64,000 nucleotides of DNA. Source: Usitatibacter palustris (lineage in GTDB: Bacteria > Pseudomonadota > Gammaproteobacteria > Burkholderiales > Usitatibacteraceae). The translations under genes were made by a program, and so were the position numbers. Positions 49,973 to 59,328 of the stretch are shown one piece after another (within the stretch, counting starts at the first letter, position 1; every line of letters starts with the position of its first letter). The stretch is from positions 1,860,001 through 1,924,000 of the forward strand of contig NZ_CP053073.1 of NCBI RefSeq assembly GCF_013003985.1, written 5' to 3'. The notes below the pieces were generated by a model that worked only from the letters and a program-made list of their open reading frames with translations, was not told where the DNA came from and did no database searches.

Positions 49973-52837
49973 ATGACACTGATCCGCCGCCTCGCCCTCG
50001 TGGGCTTCTTTCTCCTTCCGGCATTCGCGCACGCCGACTCGAACCATTCGGCCCCCGTGCCCGTTGCAAAGGCGGCCGCGGTTGAATCGTTCAAGCTCGC
50101 GCCCGGTGCCGCCCATGGCGCGCTGCGCCTCGAGCCCATCAATCCGGCGCTCATCGAGGAGGTGAAGGCCGGCAACGCGGGCACGTTCGAAAAGAGGCTG
50201 CAGATCGGCATCGGCCGGCCCGTCGAGATGTCGCTCGATCGCAAGATTCCCTGGGTCGCCGTTCCGGGCGGCTATGCGGCGCAGTGGGAAGTGTCGTCGC
50301 CCGGTGCCCTGGCGCTTCGCGTGATGATCGCCGCCGACCGCGAGGCCGCGCAGCCGATGCAGATTCGTTTCGCGGGGACTTCGCGGCGCGATCTCGTGTC
50401 CGCTCCCATCGAGGCGTCCGATATTCCCGCGGATGGCACGACGCATTGGAGTCCCGTGCTCGAAGGCGAGGGCGCGGTCATCGAAGTCTTCGCGGCCGGC
50501 GATGCGCCGCCTGCGAGCCTGCCGTTTTCGATCCACCAGGTTTCGCATTTCTTCGTCGCGCCCTGGGCGGCCGAGGCCGAGAGCCTCGCCAAGGCCTCCG
50601 GCGCGTGCCAGATCGACCTCATCTGCCGTTCCGCGACGAACGCCGCGCTCGCGCAGGTTGGGCGCGCGGTCGCGCGCATGACATTCGGTGACGGCACGGG
50701 CAGCGGTGCGAGCTACCTGTGCACCGGAACGCTCCTCAATCCCACGGGTGGCGTGGCCACGCCGTACTTCTATGGCGCGGCGCACTGCATCAGCACGCAG
50801 GCTGCGGCGAACACGCTCACCACGCATTGGTTCTACGAACGCACCTCGTGTGGAAGCGGCGGTGTCGGCCCGAACTACGTGCAAGTCGCCGGTGGCGCGA
50901 CGCTGCTCTATGCCAACACCACCTCCGATGGACTGCTGCTGCAGCTGCGGGGCACGCCGCCCGCCGGCGCAATTCTCGCGGGCTGGGACTCGGCCACGCT
51001 CACCAATGGCACGCCGTTCACCGCGGTCCACCATCCCGCGGGCGACTTCAAGAAGGTGAGCTTTGGCGCCATGGATGGCTTCGGCAATCCGCGCGGCACG
51101 GGCACCAACTACGTGATCAGCCGCTGGAGCGAAAGCGTGGTCGAAGGCGGCAGCAGCGGATCGGGGATCTTCACGCTCGCCGGCAGCGAATACGTCCTGC
51201 GCGGCGGCCTGCAAGGCGGCCCGTCGAGCTGCACCGCGGCGACGAGCAACCGCTACGACTACTACTCGCGCTTCGACCAGGTCTTCCCCGCGATCCGCCA
51301 GTACCTGAATCCTTCGGCTTGCAGCTACTCGCTCTCGCCCAACAGCATCACCGTCGGCGCGAATGCGGCGAGCGGCACGGTCGCGGTGACCTCGACCGCC
51401 GGTTGCGCATGGAATCCCACGAGCAACCAGTCTTGGCTCACGACTTCGAGCACGGGCAGCGGGAGCGGCACGCTCAGCTACTCGGTCGCGGCCAACACCG
51501 GCGCCACGCGCACCGCCACGCTATCGATCGGCGGCGTGCCGTTCGATGTCACGCAGCAAGGCACCAGCGGCACCAACCTCGTGGCCAATGCCGGCTTCGA
51601 AACCGGAAGCGCCTCGTGGAGCCAGTCGGCCACGGGCGGCGCGCCGCTCATCTTCGAACTGCCCTCGCAAGCGCGCACGGGCGCCTGGGTCGCGTTCCTG
51701 GGTGGCTACAACAGCGGCACCGACACGCTCTCGCAGCAGGTGACGGTCCCGTCGGGCGGCACCACGACGCTGCAGTTCTGGTACGTGATCGCGACCGAAG
51801 AGACGACGAGCACCACGGTCTATGACCGCATGATCGTTTCCGTGAACAACGCCACCACGGGCGCGCGGCTTGCAACGCTGGCCACCTATTCGAACCTGAA
51901 CCGCGCGACGACGTACGCACAGAGCGCGGCGCTCGACCTCTCGGCCTTCGCGGGCCAGACGGTCGTTCTCGTCTTCGAAGCGACGATGGACTCGTCGAAC
52001 CTCACGGCCTTCTTCATCGACGACATCACGCTCACGTCGACGGGCGGCAGTGGTGGCGGCAGTACGAACTACACGGCGATGTGGTGGAACGCCGCCGAGT
52101 CGGGCTGGGGCATCAACGTGAGCCACCAGGGCAACACCGTCTTTGCGACGATGTTCACCTACGACTCCGCGGGCAACCCGCTGTGGCTCACGATGTCCGA
52201 CGGCCAGAAGGGTTCGGGCGAAACATTCACCGGCCGCCTCTATCGCACGACGGGCTCGGCGTTCAACGCGAATCCGTTCACGCCGATCGGCGCGGGCAAC
52301 ATCACCGACGTGGGATCGATGACGATCACGTTCTCCGGAGAAACCGCGACGCTCTCGTACACGTTCAACGGCACCACCGTGAACAAGACGCTCACGAAAT
52401 ACCTGTTCGGTTCTCGCGTGGCCAACTGTGTATCGACCAGCGGGGATCGCACGGGCCTCACGAACTACCAGGACCTGTGGTGGTTCGGTCCCGGCGAATC
52501 GGGCTGGGGGCTGAACATCACGCACCAGGACACCAAGCTGTTCGTGACGATGTTCAACTACAACGCCGCGGGGCAGGGCGTGTGGTGGATCATGTCGGAC
52601 GGACCGAGGCAGGGCGATGGGTCGTACCTGGGCCTGCTCTACCAGACGACGGGGCCGGCATTCAATGCGAATCCGTTCACGCCGATCGGTGCGGGCAACA
52701 TCACGCAAGTAGGAACGATGCGCCTGACCTTCCAGAATGGAACACAGGCCACGCTCGTGTACACGGTCAACGGCGTGACCGTGACCAAGCAGATCACGCG
52801 CTACATCCTCACCACGAGCTTCCCGTCCTGCAGCTAG
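49973..52837 (+). CDS. Secreted trypsin-like serine protease with BACON domain and WWN-ESGWG repeats
   Basis: A 954-residue secreted protein with signal peptide MTLIRRLALVGFFLLPAFAHA and a propeptide-like region to about 220. The protease domain resembles lysyl-endopeptidase: His in YFYGAAHCIS, Asp in TTSDGLLLQL, Ser in EGGSSGSGIF. After it come a BACON-type domain (about 448-530; CSYSLSPNSITVGANAASG), a beta-sandwich (about 535-690), and two copies of a 120-residue module beginning MWWNAAESGWGINVSHQGN and LWWFGPGESGWGLNITHQD. The same two modules end the protease encoded at 54731. Cleavage specificity is not certain. Confidence 0.88.
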   Translation: MTLIRRLALVGFFLLPAFAHADSNHSAPVPVAKAAAVESFKLAPGAAHGALRLEPINPALIEEVKAGNAGTFEKRLQIGIGRPVEMSLDRKIPWVAVPGGYAAQWEVSSPGALALRVMIAADREAAQPMQIRFAGTSRRDLVSAPIEASDIPADGTTHWSPVLEGEGAVIEVFAAGDAPPASLPFSIHQVSHFFVAPWAAEAESLAKASGACQIDLICRSATNAALAQVGRAVARMTFGDGTGSGASYLCTGTLLNPTGGVATPYFYGAAHCISTQAAANTLTTHWFYERTSCGSGGVGPNYVQVAGGATLLYANTTSDGLLLQLRGTPPAGAILAGWDSATLTNGTPFTAVHHPAGDFKKVSFGAMDGFGNPRGTGTNYVISRWSESVVEGGSSGSGIFTLAGSEYVLRGGLQGGPSSCTAATSNRYDYYSRFDQVFPAIRQYLNPSACSYSLSPNSITVGANAASGTVAVTSTAGCAWNPTSNQSWLTTSSTGSGSGTLSYSVAANTGATRTATLSIGGVPFDVTQQGTSGTNLVANAGFETGSASWSQSATGGAPLIFELPSQARTGAWVAFLGGYNSGTDTLSQQVTVPSGGTTTLQFWYVIATEETTSTTVYDRMIVSVNNATTGARLATLATYSNLNRATTYAQSAALDLSAFAGQTVVLVFEATMDSSNLTAFFIDDITLTSTGGSGGGSTNYTAMWWNAAESGWGINVSHQGNTVFATMFTYDSAGNPLWLTMSDGQKGSGETFTGRLYRTTGSAFNANPFTPIGAGNITDVGSMTITFSGETATLSYTFNGTTVNKTLTKYLFGSRVANCVSTSGDRTGLTNYQDLWWFGPGESGWGLNITHQDTKLFVTMFNYNAAGQGVWWIMSDGPRQGDGSYLGLLYQTTGPAFNANPFTPIGAGNITQVGTMRLTFQNGTQATLVYTVNGVTVTKQITRYILTTSFPSCS

Positions 52838-52868
52838 GCGCTGGTTGCTGAACTACCCGCGCCCGGGC

Positions 52869-53861
52869 TCAACGAGCTTCGGGTGCGGCGTAGTGGGTCG
52901 GCACGTCGCCGGTGAGTGATTCCAGGAAGGCGATGATCGAGGCGACCGTTGCATCGTCGAGCTCGCGTCCGAGCTGCAACCCGCCCATGATGCGCACCGC
53001 GCCGTCGAGCGACTCCACCGATCCGTCGTGGAAGTAGGGTGCGGTCTTCGCGACGTTGCGTAGTGTGGGCACGCGGAACACGTAGCGATCCTCTTCCTTC
53101 TTGGTCACCGCGAACCGTCCATCGTCCACCTTCTTCGACTTCGTGGCCGACCAGTATTCCTTCACGAGCCCGAACTTCATGTACTGCGTGCCGCCGAGAA
53201 GCGCGCCGTTGTGGCACGCGCTGCAGCCCGTGTCGATGAAGGTTCGCAGGCCGGCTTTCTGGCGCGCGTCGATGGCGCGATCGTCGCCGCCGAGGAAACG
53301 GTCGAAGGGTGCGGGTGTCGCGAGCGTGGCCTGGTATGCCTGCAGGGCACGGCCGTAGTTTTTCGCGTTCATCGGTTCGGGCTCGGAGGGATAGGCGGCT
53401 TTGAATGCGGCTTCGTACTGGAGCAGCACCATCTTCTCGACGCCGGCCTGCTTCGTCGCGAAGCCCATGGATCCGGTGAGCGAACCTTCGGCCTGATCCG
53501 CGCCCGTCTTCCGGTCGCCGAGCCAGCGCAATGTCGGTTGCCCCATCGTGTTGAACACGGTCGGGGAGTGACGCGACGTCGGCAGGCCCTTGGCGTCGAT
53601 CGACGCGGGCCGCCGGTCCGCGCCCCAGTCGGCGGCAGCATGGCAACTCGCACAGGCCGTCTTGCCGTCGAGGGACAAGCGCGTGTCCCAGAACAGTGCG
53701 CGACCCAGCGCGACTTCCGCTGTCGTGAGCGAGGTTGCCGCAGGCGGATCGATGCGACCGAAGAGGCGCAGCGCCTCCTGGCGGAGAGGCTCGTCGCCGA
53801 ACGCGGGAAAGAGAACGGCGCCACACAGCAATGCGGCGGCCGACAATTTGAATTTCGTCAT
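52869..53861 (-). CDS. MauG/cytochrome c peroxidase family protein
   Basis: A 330-residue diheme periplasmic protein. Signal peptide MTKFKLSAAALLCGAVLFPAFG; two heme sites CASCHAAADWG and CSACHNGALLGG, the order and spacing of bacterial cytochrome c peroxidases/MauG. The second domain has RVPTLRNVAKTAPYFHDGSV. Such enzymes reduce hydrogen peroxide or oxidise protein partners. The start at 53861 follows GGAG. A perfect 18-base palindrome lies 45 bases upstream and could control it. Convergent with the protease gene on its 3' side. Confidence 0.91.
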   Translation of the reverse strand: MTKFKLSAAALLCGAVLFPAFGDEPLRQEALRLFGRIDPPAATSLTTAEVALGRALFWDTRLSLDGKTACASCHAAADWGADRRPASIDAKGLPTSRHSPTVFNTMGQPTLRWLGDRKTGADQAEGSLTGSMGFATKQAGVEKMVLLQYEAAFKAAYPSEPEPMNAKNYGRALQAYQATLATPAPFDRFLGGDDRAIDARQKAGLRTFIDTGCSACHNGALLGGTQYMKFGLVKEYWSATKSKKVDDGRFAVTKKEEDRYVFRVPTLRNVAKTAPYFHDGSVESLDGAVRIMGGLQLGRELDDATVASIIAFLESLTGDVPTHYAAPEAR

Positions 53862-53905
53862 CGCAGCAACTCCCTGATGGCCATCGCCGACGCCAGGCGG
53901 TGGGC

Positions 53906-53923
53906 GAATGTCTCGAGACATTC
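53906..53923. promoter_or_regulatory. Perfect 18-bp palindrome upstream of the peroxidase gene
   Basis: GAATGTCTCGAGACATTC reads the same on both strands and lies 45-62 bases before the start codon of the cytochrome c peroxidase gene, a typical operator position. I cannot assign a regulator. Confidence 0.5.
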
Positions 53924-53998
53924 TGTTGTATTGCTGCGGGCATGCCCGTCAGCGGCGTCCACATAGCCTACTGGGTTACGGGCGACTGTGCATCCCGT

Positions 53999-54021
53999 CG
54001 ACGGTGGTGCGCACACCGTCG
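53999..54021 (-). terminator. Hairpin downstream of the small secreted protein gene
   Basis: CGACGGTG and CACCGTCG pair around a 7-base loop, 9 bases beyond the stop codon of the leftward gene ending at 54031. There is no T-run, so this is at best a weak terminator or an mRNA 3'-end stabiliser. Confidence 0.4.
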
Positions 54022-54030
54022 GACGGCGGA

Positions 54031-54606
54031 TCAGGTCGGCGAGACGACGAGCTGGAAGGGAAGGTCGTCGGGATCGCCAGGGAAGTCGGAGAAGGGCAGC
54101 CAGCCGGGCGGATTGGGAAGCGTCTCGAACCACCCCTTGCCTCCGGCGTAGGTTCCCGGATCGGCCGACTGGTAGAGGCTGCACGAGCCTTTCTCGTTCG
54201 TGACCACGATCGCAAGGCGGGTGCCTGCGTAGACGCGCAGGTCGCCCGGCATCTTCACGTAGGCGAACTTCCCGAAGTACCCACGGATCCGGTCGGCGCG
54301 AACTTCCTGGCGCGCGAGAACCGTCGTGCCGGGCATGTCCATCACCACGTTGCGCAACTCGACGGCGAGCCGTCCCGTCGAGCAGGTGATGGACAGGAAA
54401 ACCCCGGTGACATGGCCGCCGACTTCAACCGTCAGTGTCTGCGCGAGCTTCTGATCGGTCGAGCCGCCAACACCGAACGACCGCGCCGGGTCGATCGGGA
54501 AATGGGCGGTGTCGACCAGGTCACCGATCGCCTGCGCGGACGCCGGCAGCACGGAGGCGGCCAGCAGGACGGCGAACGCCGCCCTGAGGAACATGCGTTG
54601 TCTCAT
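54031..54606 (-). CDS. Secreted protein of unknown function
   Basis: I do not recognise a family. It is 191 residues with signal peptide MRQRMFLRAAFAVLLAASVLPASAQA. The mature protein looks beta-rich and has two cysteines, in LSITCSTGRL and KGSCSLYQ, that could form a disulfide. The ATG at 54606 is preceded by AGGAG; an ATG four codons later is possible. The segment AQTLTVEVGGHVTGVFLSI and the likely jelly-roll pattern hint at a surface or binding protein. Confidence 0.75.
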   Translation of the reverse strand: MRQRMFLRAAFAVLLAASVLPASAQAIGDLVDTAHFPIDPARSFGVGGSTDQKLAQTLTVEVGGHVTGVFLSITCSTGRLAVELRNVVMDMPGTTVLARQEVRADRIRGYFGKFAYVKMPGDLRVYAGTRLAIVVTNEKGSCSLYQSADPGTYAGGKGWFETLPNPPGWLPFSDFPGDPDDLPFQLVVSPT

Positions 54607-54730
54607 TGAATCTCCTGGGAACGCGGGCCGGGACGACCCGTGAGGTCACGCTATTCCCAGGGACTGCCCGGCGCACCGTGCGAATTCGGCGCGCCGAGTG
54701 CCGCAAATTCGCGGCGTCCTACAGAATCCA

Positions 54731-57205
54731 CTAGCTGCACGCGGGCGGCGAGGCTCCCAACACGTACCGCGTGATCGTCTTGGTGACGCTGACCCCGTTC
54801 ACCGTGTAGGTGAGCGTCGCGGTCGTCCCCGTCGCGAACGTGAGCCGCATGGTCCCGACGGAAATGATGTTGGCCGGCCCGATGGGCGTGAACGGATTCG
54901 CGTTGAAGGGCGGCCCCGTCGTCTGGTAGAGCGTGCCGAGATACGAGCCATCGGTCTGCCGCGGCCCGCTGGACATGATCCACCACACGCCTTGTCCCGC
55001 CGCGTTGTAGTTGAACATCGTCGCGAACAGCGTGTTGTCCTGGTGCGTGATGTTCAGTCCCCAGCCCGATTCCGCGGCGTTCCACCAGAGGTCCTGGTAG
55101 TTCGTGAGTCCCGTGCGGTCACCGGTGGTCGCGACGCAGTTGGCGACGCGAGTGCCGAACAAGTACTTGGTGATCGCCTTCGTGACCGTCGTTCCGTTGA
55201 ACGTGTACGTGAGCGTGCCGCTGTCGCCCGTGAACGCGAAGCTCATCGAGCCCACGTCGGTGATGTTCGCCGGACCGATCGGCACGAACGGGTTTGCGTT
55301 GAAGGCGGAGCCCGTCGTGCGATACAGGCGCCCGGAGAATGTTTCCCCCGCGCCTTGCGTGCCGTTCGACATCGAGAGCCACAGCGGATTGCCCGCGGCG
55401 TCGTAGGTGAACATCGTGGCGAAGAGCGTGTTGCCCTGGTGGCTCACGTTCACACCCCAGCCCGACTCGGCCGCGTTCCACCACATCGCGGTGTAGTTCG
55501 ATGCGGCCGTCGTTTGCGCTGGCACGTAGCCAATGTGCGCGCTCGAGTGGTACGCGCCACCGGTGGTCTCGCCGGCGGCATTGCGAAGGTCGCCGCGATC
55601 GCACGTCGCCGCCGCATAGAGAATGCTTCCGCCGAACCCCGGAGACGGCGCATCGAATGCGGGGCACAGGCGCAGCGCCCCGGGGGGAGGCGCTCCCTCG
55701 GGCGAGTAGACGAAGCCCTCCACGACGTCGAGGAAATATCCGTCGTTCTGCCTCTCGCGGACCTCGGCCTCCGAAGTGGCGTAATAGAACGTGCGGTAGA
55801 AAGAGGCGCCCCCCGAGATGCTGTGGCGATAGGACATCCGGTACAGCGGCACGAGCGGACGACCGTCCGGACTGTTTTCAGTCGTGAACACGGAGAACAA
55901 CGAGCGCGCGGGCACGTTGCGGCACGTTAAACCTTGATCGTCGCAGAGGCGCCCTGAGAATTGGGGATAGCCCGGTATCGGGTTGCCAAAACTCTCGAAC
56001 ACCGGGTGAAGGGTGGTTTCTTTCGAGCGCAGCTCGCCTGCGGCCGCCGCGAGTGCCGTCTGCACGCTGGTCGTGAAGATATGTTGTCTCGTGGCAGGCG
56101 CGTAGAGGGTGAACATCGGCGTCAGGCGATTGCGAACGCCGGGGCCGATCGCGCGGCGCACCGCGGCTTCGGCATCAGGGATGTAGTAGGTGTAGCCGGT
56201 TCCCGCAGGGCCCGCGACAGGTGTCGTCGCCGTCTCGTAGATGATGGTGCGCACCTCCTGCGCGGTGAGCAGCGGGTTGGCCGAGCGCATGAGACCCGCA
56301 AGCGCGATGACAAAGGGCGCCGAGAAGGAAGTCCCGTGACAGGTGCCGTACCCCGAGTATTCCGGGCCGAGTGACACGCCCTCGCCAACAAGGGAATTGA
56401 CGCGGTCGCCGCAACGGTAGGCGAGCGTTCCGTAGGTCGCTCCCGGGATATGCGTCGAGAGCACGTCGCGCGCCGGGGCCACGAGCCGGATCGTGGGGCC
56501 ATAGTTCGAGCCCGTGTTGCCGGGGTCGTAGCCCTGGGTCCAGAACTGCCCGTTGTATTGCAGCCCCCCCACGACGATCGTCGATGGAAGGATCCCCGGA
56601 TCTCCGGGAAGCGGCATGGACATGTTGTGCGCGATGATCGCGAAAACCACGTCGCGTGCCTCGGCGTTTCGGAGGAAGGGGCACCGCAGACTCTCATTGC
56701 TGCCTCCGCAAGTACGCGCGCCGGGTTCCAGCAACGAGCTGTAGTTGATGGCCGTGGCGCCGGAGGCAAGTGCATCCACGAGCGCCGGCACGGGGAAACG
56801 GGCTCCATCGTGGAGCGAGACGGCGCAGAAGGGACACGCGCCCGAGATGCCGCGCCCGTTCTGGCCGCGCGCTGCGGCAACGCCCACCGTGAGTGTCGCG
56901 TGGTATATCGCCGCCCCCGACCCGTCCGGATTGGCACTCGGTGGAGCCATCGGCATCGAAATGTGGCGCCGCAGGGGGCCATCGATTCCGGCGCGCAGGT
57001 CCTCGTGCTCGCCGATCTCGTCGCGTTCGGAGAACGCGAGGTGCGCGCGCCCGCGCGTGATTTCCCACGCCTTGTCGAACTTGAGCATCTCGATGCCCCA
57101 TTGGTACGCGCCCGGTGAAGGACGCGGGGTGGGCAGGGACAGGGGATCGGTCTGGGCGTACGCGATCGACGCGAGCGCGCAGACGGCGAGCAATGCGCGT
57201 TTCAT
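54731..57205 (-). CDS. Secreted subtilisin-family (S8) protease with DUF5648-like and WWN-ESGWG modules
   Basis: An 824-residue secreted protein (signal MKRALLAVCALASIAYA). The protease domain (about 30-360) has the catalytic Ser in GTSFSAPFV, His in YHATLTVGVAA, and the oxyanion Asn in IIAHNMS. The Asp block, normally DTG followed by HPDL, reads SERDEIGEHEDL, so the catalytic Asp appears replaced by Glu. A DUF5648-like region follows (LYAPATRQHIFTTS; ASFYRTFYYATSEAEV). The last 270 residues are two WWNAAESGWG modules nearly identical to those of the protease encoded at 49973. No ribosome-binding site is obvious. Confidence 0.85.
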   Translation of the reverse strand: MKRALLAVCALASIAYAQTDPLSLPTPRPSPGAYQWGIEMLKFDKAWEITRGRAHLAFSERDEIGEHEDLRAGIDGPLRRHISMPMAPPSANPDGSGAAIYHATLTVGVAAARGQNGRGISGACPFCAVSLHDGARFPVPALVDALASGATAINYSSLLEPGARTCGGSNESLRCPFLRNAEARDVVFAIIAHNMSMPLPGDPGILPSTIVVGGLQYNGQFWTQGYDPGNTGSNYGPTIRLVAPARDVLSTHIPGATYGTLAYRCGDRVNSLVGEGVSLGPEYSGYGTCHGTSFSAPFVIALAGLMRSANPLLTAQEVRTIIYETATTPVAGPAGTGYTYYIPDAEAAVRRAIGPGVRNRLTPMFTLYAPATRQHIFTTSVQTALAAAAGELRSKETTLHPVFESFGNPIPGYPQFSGRLCDDQGLTCRNVPARSLFSVFTTENSPDGRPLVPLYRMSYRHSISGGASFYRTFYYATSEAEVRERQNDGYFLDVVEGFVYSPEGAPPPGALRLCPAFDAPSPGFGGSILYAAATCDRGDLRNAAGETTGGAYHSSAHIGYVPAQTTAASNYTAMWWNAAESGWGVNVSHQGNTLFATMFTYDAAGNPLWLSMSNGTQGAGETFSGRLYRTTGSAFNANPFVPIGPANITDVGSMSFAFTGDSGTLTYTFNGTTVTKAITKYLFGTRVANCVATTGDRTGLTNYQDLWWNAAESGWGLNITHQDNTLFATMFNYNAAGQGVWWIMSSGPRQTDGSYLGTLYQTTGPPFNANPFTPIGPANIISVGTMRLTFATGTTATLTYTVNGVSVTKTITRYVLGASPPACS

Positions 57206-57220
57206 GGCAGGACGAAACTC

Positions 57221-57249
57221 AAAGTAGAGGGGTCAGACCCCTCTACTTT
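57221..57249. repeat. Perfect palindrome with GGGGTCAGACCCC core
   Basis: A 29-base perfect inverted repeat (14-base arms, AAAGTAGAGGGGTC and its complement, around one A). It touches the phoH stop codon and fills most of the 44-base gap before the S8 protease gene. The GGGGTCAGACCCC core is a widespread repeat motif in proteobacteria. It could terminate phoH transcription in either direction, the arms ending in A/T-rich triplets. Confidence 0.8.
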
Positions 57250-58683
57250 CTACAGGATTTCGGCCGCGTGGTCTGCCAGACGCGAACGCTCGCCGCGCGT
57301 GAGCGTCATGTGGCCGCCGTGCACCCAACCCTTCATGCGGTCGACGACATAGGTGAGGCCCGATGACCCTTCCGTAAGGTAGGGCGTGTCGATCTGCGCG
57401 ATGTTCCCGAGGCACACGACCTTGGTTCCGGGACCGGCGCGCGTGATCAGCGTCTTCATCTGCTTGGGCGTGAGGTTCTGCGCCTCGTCGATGATCAGGT
57501 ACTTGTTGATGAAGGTGCGGCCGCGCATGAAGTTGAGCGACTTCACCTTGATGCGCGAGCGAATGAGGTCGGCCGTCGCGGCGCGGCCCCAATCTCCGGC
57601 TTCATCGTCCGTCTTCATGAGCACGTCGAGGTTGTCCTCGAGCGCACCCATCCACGGCGTCATCTTTTCTTCCTCCGTGCCGGGCAGGAAGCCGATGTCC
57701 TCGCCCACCGGGACCGTGACGCGCGTCATGATGATTTCGGTGTAGACCTTGTACTCGAGCGTCTGCATGAGGCCCGCGGCGAGCGTGAGCAGCGTCTTGC
57801 CCGTGCCCGCCTGGCCCAGCAGCGTGACGAAGTCGATCTCCGGGTCCATCAGGAGATTCAACGCGAAGGTCTGCTCGCGATTGCGCGCCGTGATGCCCCA
57901 CACGTTGTTCTTGTGGTGCGTGTAGTCGCGCAGTGTTTGCAGAACCGCGGTCTTGCCCTTCGTCTCCTTCACGATCGCGAGGAACGGCTTGTCGCCCTCG
58001 TGGAAGACGAACTGGTTCACGAGCATCGAGGAGCACAGCGGCCCCTTGATGCGATAGAGCGTGCGGCCGTGCTCCTGCCAGCTCTCGACATCCTTGCCGT
58101 GCTTGTCCCAGAAATCCTCCGGGAGCTGCATGATCCCCGAGTAGAGGAGGTCGGTGTCCTCGAGGACCTTGTCGTTGAAGTAGTCCTCGGCGGCGAGGCC
58201 GATGGCATGCGCCTTGATGCGCATGTTGATGTCCTTGGACACCAACACGACTTCGCGCTTGGGATTCTTCTGCTTGAGATAGGCTGCGACCCCGAGGATC
58301 ACGTTGTCGGCCTTCTGCGAGGCGACCGAATCGGGAATGTCGACACTCACCGAGTGCGTCTGCAGGAAGAGCCGGCCCATGGCCTCGTTGCCGGCCTTGG
58401 CCTTGAGCGAATAACCCGACTCGATGTCGCCGTCCCCTGTCGAGACGATCTCGTCGAGGAAGCGGCTCGCCTGGCGCGCGTTGCGCGAGACCTCGCTCAT
58501 CCCCTTCTTGTTGTCGTCGAGCTCCTCCAACGTGACCATCGGCAGGTACACGTCGTGCTCTTCGAAACGGAAGAGGCTCGTCGGATCGTGCATCAGCACG
58601 TTCGTATCCAGGACGAAGAGCTTGGACACCGCGGCCGGCTTGGCCGGGCGGCTCGCACCTTCGCGTTCGCGCCTGCGATTCAT
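57250..58683 (-). CDS. PhoH-family ATPase with N-terminal PIN domain
   Basis: A 477-residue protein: PIN ribonuclease domain at about 15-150 (KLFVLDTNVLMHDP with acidic DTN, and VLVSKDINMRIKA), then a PhoH ATPase domain at about 225-475 (Walker A GQAGTGKTLLTL, Walker B YLIIDEAQNLTP). The PIN-PhoH arrangement (PhoH2/YlaK type) is linked to RNA unwinding and cleavage. I prefer the ATG at 58683 because GGAGG lies five bases upstream; the frame also permits an ATG at 58764 with 27 more residues. Confidence 0.91.
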   Translation of the reverse strand: MNRRREREGASRPAKPAAVSKLFVLDTNVLMHDPTSLFRFEEHDVYLPMVTLEELDDNKKGMSEVSRNARQASRFLDEIVSTGDGDIESGYSLKAKAGNEAMGRLFLQTHSVSVDIPDSVASQKADNVILGVAAYLKQKNPKREVVLVSKDINMRIKAHAIGLAAEDYFNDKVLEDTDLLYSGIMQLPEDFWDKHGKDVESWQEHGRTLYRIKGPLCSSMLVNQFVFHEGDKPFLAIVKETKGKTAVLQTLRDYTHHKNNVWGITARNREQTFALNLLMDPEIDFVTLLGQAGTGKTLLTLAAGLMQTLEYKVYTEIIMTRVTVPVGEDIGFLPGTEEEKMTPWMGALEDNLDVLMKTDDEAGDWGRAATADLIRSRIKVKSLNFMRGRTFINKYLIIDEAQNLTPKQMKTLITRAGPGTKVVCLGNIAQIDTPYLTEGSSGLTYVVDRMKGWVHGGHMTLTRGERSRLADHAAEIL

Positions 58684-58791
58684 GGGCACCTCCGTCTTCG
58701 AGGCGTGATCGACCGCCTCCTCGGCATCATGCCGCCGGGAGTCTCTCAGGGTGTCGTTGGACATTGATTCCGAGGGGGGTGGTTGGGAAGG

Positions 58792-59256
58792 CTATAGGCC
58801 GGCCGACTTCACGAAATCGAGCACTTCCTGCGCGTGGCCGGGGACCTTGACCCCCCGCCACTCGCGCGCGATGCGCCCGGTCCGGTCGATCACGAAGGTG
58901 CTGCGTTCGATGCCACGCACCTTCTTGCCGTACATGTTCTTCATCTTGATGACGGCGAAGCCCTGGCAGATCTCTTCGTCTTCATCGGAGAGCAGTTCGA
59001 AGGGGAACCCGAACTTGGCCTTGAACTTCTCGTGCGCGGCCACTGAATCCCGCGAAACGCCGAAAACCGCGACCTTCAGCTTCGTGAATTCCTTGTGGAG
59101 GTCGCGAAACTGCATCCCCTGGTCGGTGCACCCGGGGGTGTTGTCCTTCGGATAGAAGTAGAGGACGAACGGATGGCCCTTGAAGGCCGAAAGGCGAAAA
59201 CGCTGATTTCCAGTGGCAGGAAGCTCGAAATCCGGGAGGACCGGAGGTTCGCTCAT
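58792..59256 (-). CDS. bcp: Bcp/PrxQ-type peroxiredoxin
   Basis: A 154-residue thiol peroxidase reducing hydroperoxides in the cytoplasm. The peroxidatic Cys43 is in DNTPGCTDQGMQFRD. The resolving cysteine that lies five residues later in E. coli Bcp is absent (Met48); Cys97 (EEICQGF) matches the third, non-resolving E. coli cysteine. It may therefore work by a 1-Cys mechanism. It precedes phoH in the same direction, 108 bases apart. Confidence 0.92.
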   Translation of the reverse strand: MSEPPVLPDFELPATGNQRFRLSAFKGHPFVLYFYPKDNTPGCTDQGMQFRDLHKEFTKLKVAVFGVSRDSVAAHEKFKAKFGFPFELLSDEDEEICQGFAVIKMKNMYGKKVRGIERSTFVIDRTGRIAREWRGVKVPGHAQEVLDFVKSAGL

Positions 59257-59328
59257 CAGGGCGTTTTTCCTTGTGACACGCTACCTATAGTGCATAAAGA
59301 GGTTCAAGAACGCAAGCTATGGGGATGA

